A stretch of DNA of 22,536 nt from positions 1 through 22,536 of IMG/VR virus record IMGVR_UViG_3300042868_007750, one strand, 5' to 3'. Positions 21,894 through 22,536 of this stretch are shown here, one piece after another. The stretch is from a virus. The notes below the pieces were generated by a model. The model made no database searches, was not told the origin of the DNA, and worked only from the letters and a program-made list of their open reading frames with translations. The translations under genes were made by a program, and so were the position numbers. Numbering within the stretch: the first letter of the stretch is position 1; every line of letters begins with the position of its first letter.

Positions 21894-22536
21894 ATGGCAA
21901 AAACTGCAGCAGATATAGCAAGTGATTTAGCAGCTAGTATTGGAAACTTAAATACAATATATACTGATTTTGGTACTGAAGCACTAAAAGCAGGCGGATT
22001 TGATTATTTAGGACAAAAAGCTCGAGGAGCATATGATGAAATCAATATTCTAGAAAAGTTAAATCTTAAATTACAATCCGGGTTTCAGGTAAGCACAAAA
22101 CGTGCAGCTGAATTAGGATATGCATTAGACGGAGTTGGAAAGTCTCTTAAGGTTAATTCCGATAAATTGAAAACATATGTTGTTGAACTAAATAAATTAA
22201 TACCAGGACAAGCTAGATTTTATAGACAAAGTAGTGATTTTTCTACACAGATATTAAAAGAATCAGACTTAATACGAAATAAACTTAACTTATCAGCTGA
22301 AGCACTTCAGGGTGTGTTAAAATATCAATCAGCAATAGCTCCAGGTAAAACATCTGCAGATCTTGCTGAGTCTTTTAAAGCATCGAGTAAAGAATTAGAA
22401 GATTTCGCTTCTGAATTATCAAAAACATACGATGGCGCATTTGCTGATATTTATGATGGAATTGGGAATCTTCCAACTTCAGTTGCAATGCAATTCGGGA
22501 AGAGTCCTGTACAATTAGCTAAAGCTGTTATTGAAG
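21894..22536 (+). CDS. Probable tape measure protein, 5' part (cut by window edge)
   Basis: The frame is open from ATG 21894 to the right edge, giving 214 codons with no stop. The translation begins MAKTAADIASDLAASIGNLN and is almost entirely helical, with Ala/Leu/Ser/Lys-rich repeats (ALDGVGKSLKVNSDKLKTYV, SFKASSKELEDFASELSKT), as expected for the N-terminal part of a tape measure protein. Following directly after the tail tube and the hub/chaperone pair, this is where the tape measure gene (T4 gp29 equivalent) is expected. No SD is obvious; the upstream sequence is GATATAAAA. The rest of the protein, including any transmembrane or lytic domain, is outside the window, so the assignment relies mainly on gene order. 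Confidence 0.7.
   Translation, partial: MAKTAADIASDLAASIGNLNTIYTDFGTEALKAGGFDYLGQKARGAYDEINILEKLNLKLQSGFQVSTKRAAELGYALDGVGKSLKVNSDKLKTYVVELNKLIPGQARFYRQSSDFSTQILKESDLIRNKLNLSAEALQGVLKYQSAIAPGKTSADLAESFKASSKELEDFASELSKTYDGAFADIYDGIGNLPTSVAMQFGKSPVQLAKAVIE

Noticed and set aside
1-22536. tRNA genes, integrase, transposase or attachment sites
   Set aside because: I found no cloverleaf-like sequence, recombinase motif or direct-repeat boundary. The window is continuous late-gene sequence.

Overview
This window is a stretch of the late (virion) gene module of an AT-rich, T4-like contractile-tailed phage (myovirus morphology). All credible genes lie on the + strand, tightly packed. Recognisable T4-type virion proteins appear in this order: prohead protease (gp21-like), scaffold (gp22-like), major capsid protein (gp23-like), neck/tail-completion proteins (gp13-like by position, gp14-like, gp15-like), two long repetitive fibre/adhesin-like proteins, tail sheath (gp18-like), tail tube (gp19-like), a baseplate-hub/tail-chaperone pair (gp26-like and a small overlapping ORF) and the start of a probable tape measure protein cut by the right edge. 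The host is probably a member of the Bacteroidota. The best evidence is a phage-encoded ribosomal protein bS21 whose C-terminal tail follows the Bacteroidota pattern rather than the proteobacterial one. The SxSYxxTASY-type fibre repeats fit but are weaker evidence.

Layout. 1-2455: head-maturation genes (an unknown protein with a Cys cluster, gp21-like protease, two unknown proteins, bS21), ending in a terminator. 2456-5418: a structured leader, scaffold and major capsid genes, ending in a terminator. 5429-9383: a small unknown protein, a PhoH-type ATPase and the neck/tail-completion genes. 9383-15505: a 1,448-residue fibre containing an internally duplicated block, then a 575-residue protein built from 27 copies of a 17-residue repeat. 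15530-16924: two small unknown proteins and a PAPS-type sulfotransferase. 17035-20243: two small unknown proteins and the tail sheath, ending in a UUCG-loop terminator. 20254-20843: tail tube with its own terminator. 20855-end: the chaperone/hub pair and the tape measure.

Regulation. The 8-mer TATTTATA, often followed by TTAAAA, or its one-base variant TATTTATT, recurs immediately before transcription units. In four cases it lies about 10-25 nt after an intrinsic terminator. It is most simply read as this phage's late promoter element, although it is the reverse complement of the T4 late box TATAAATA. Most virion genes have a clear Shine-Dalgarno (SD) sequence. The bS21 gene and the 15530-17035 accessory block do not.

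Most notable items: (1) the phage bS21, which could alter the anti-SD-sequestering platform of Bacteroidota ribosomes; (2) an overlapping hub/chaperone gene pair with a T6 run two codons before the stop, upstream of the tape measure, resembling the frameshifted G/GT chaperone genes of other tailed phages; (3) a sulfotransferase between the fibre genes and the sheath; (4) the 27-copy repeat adhesin; (5) the promoter motif. Product calls rest on reading the translations by eye. No database search was possible.
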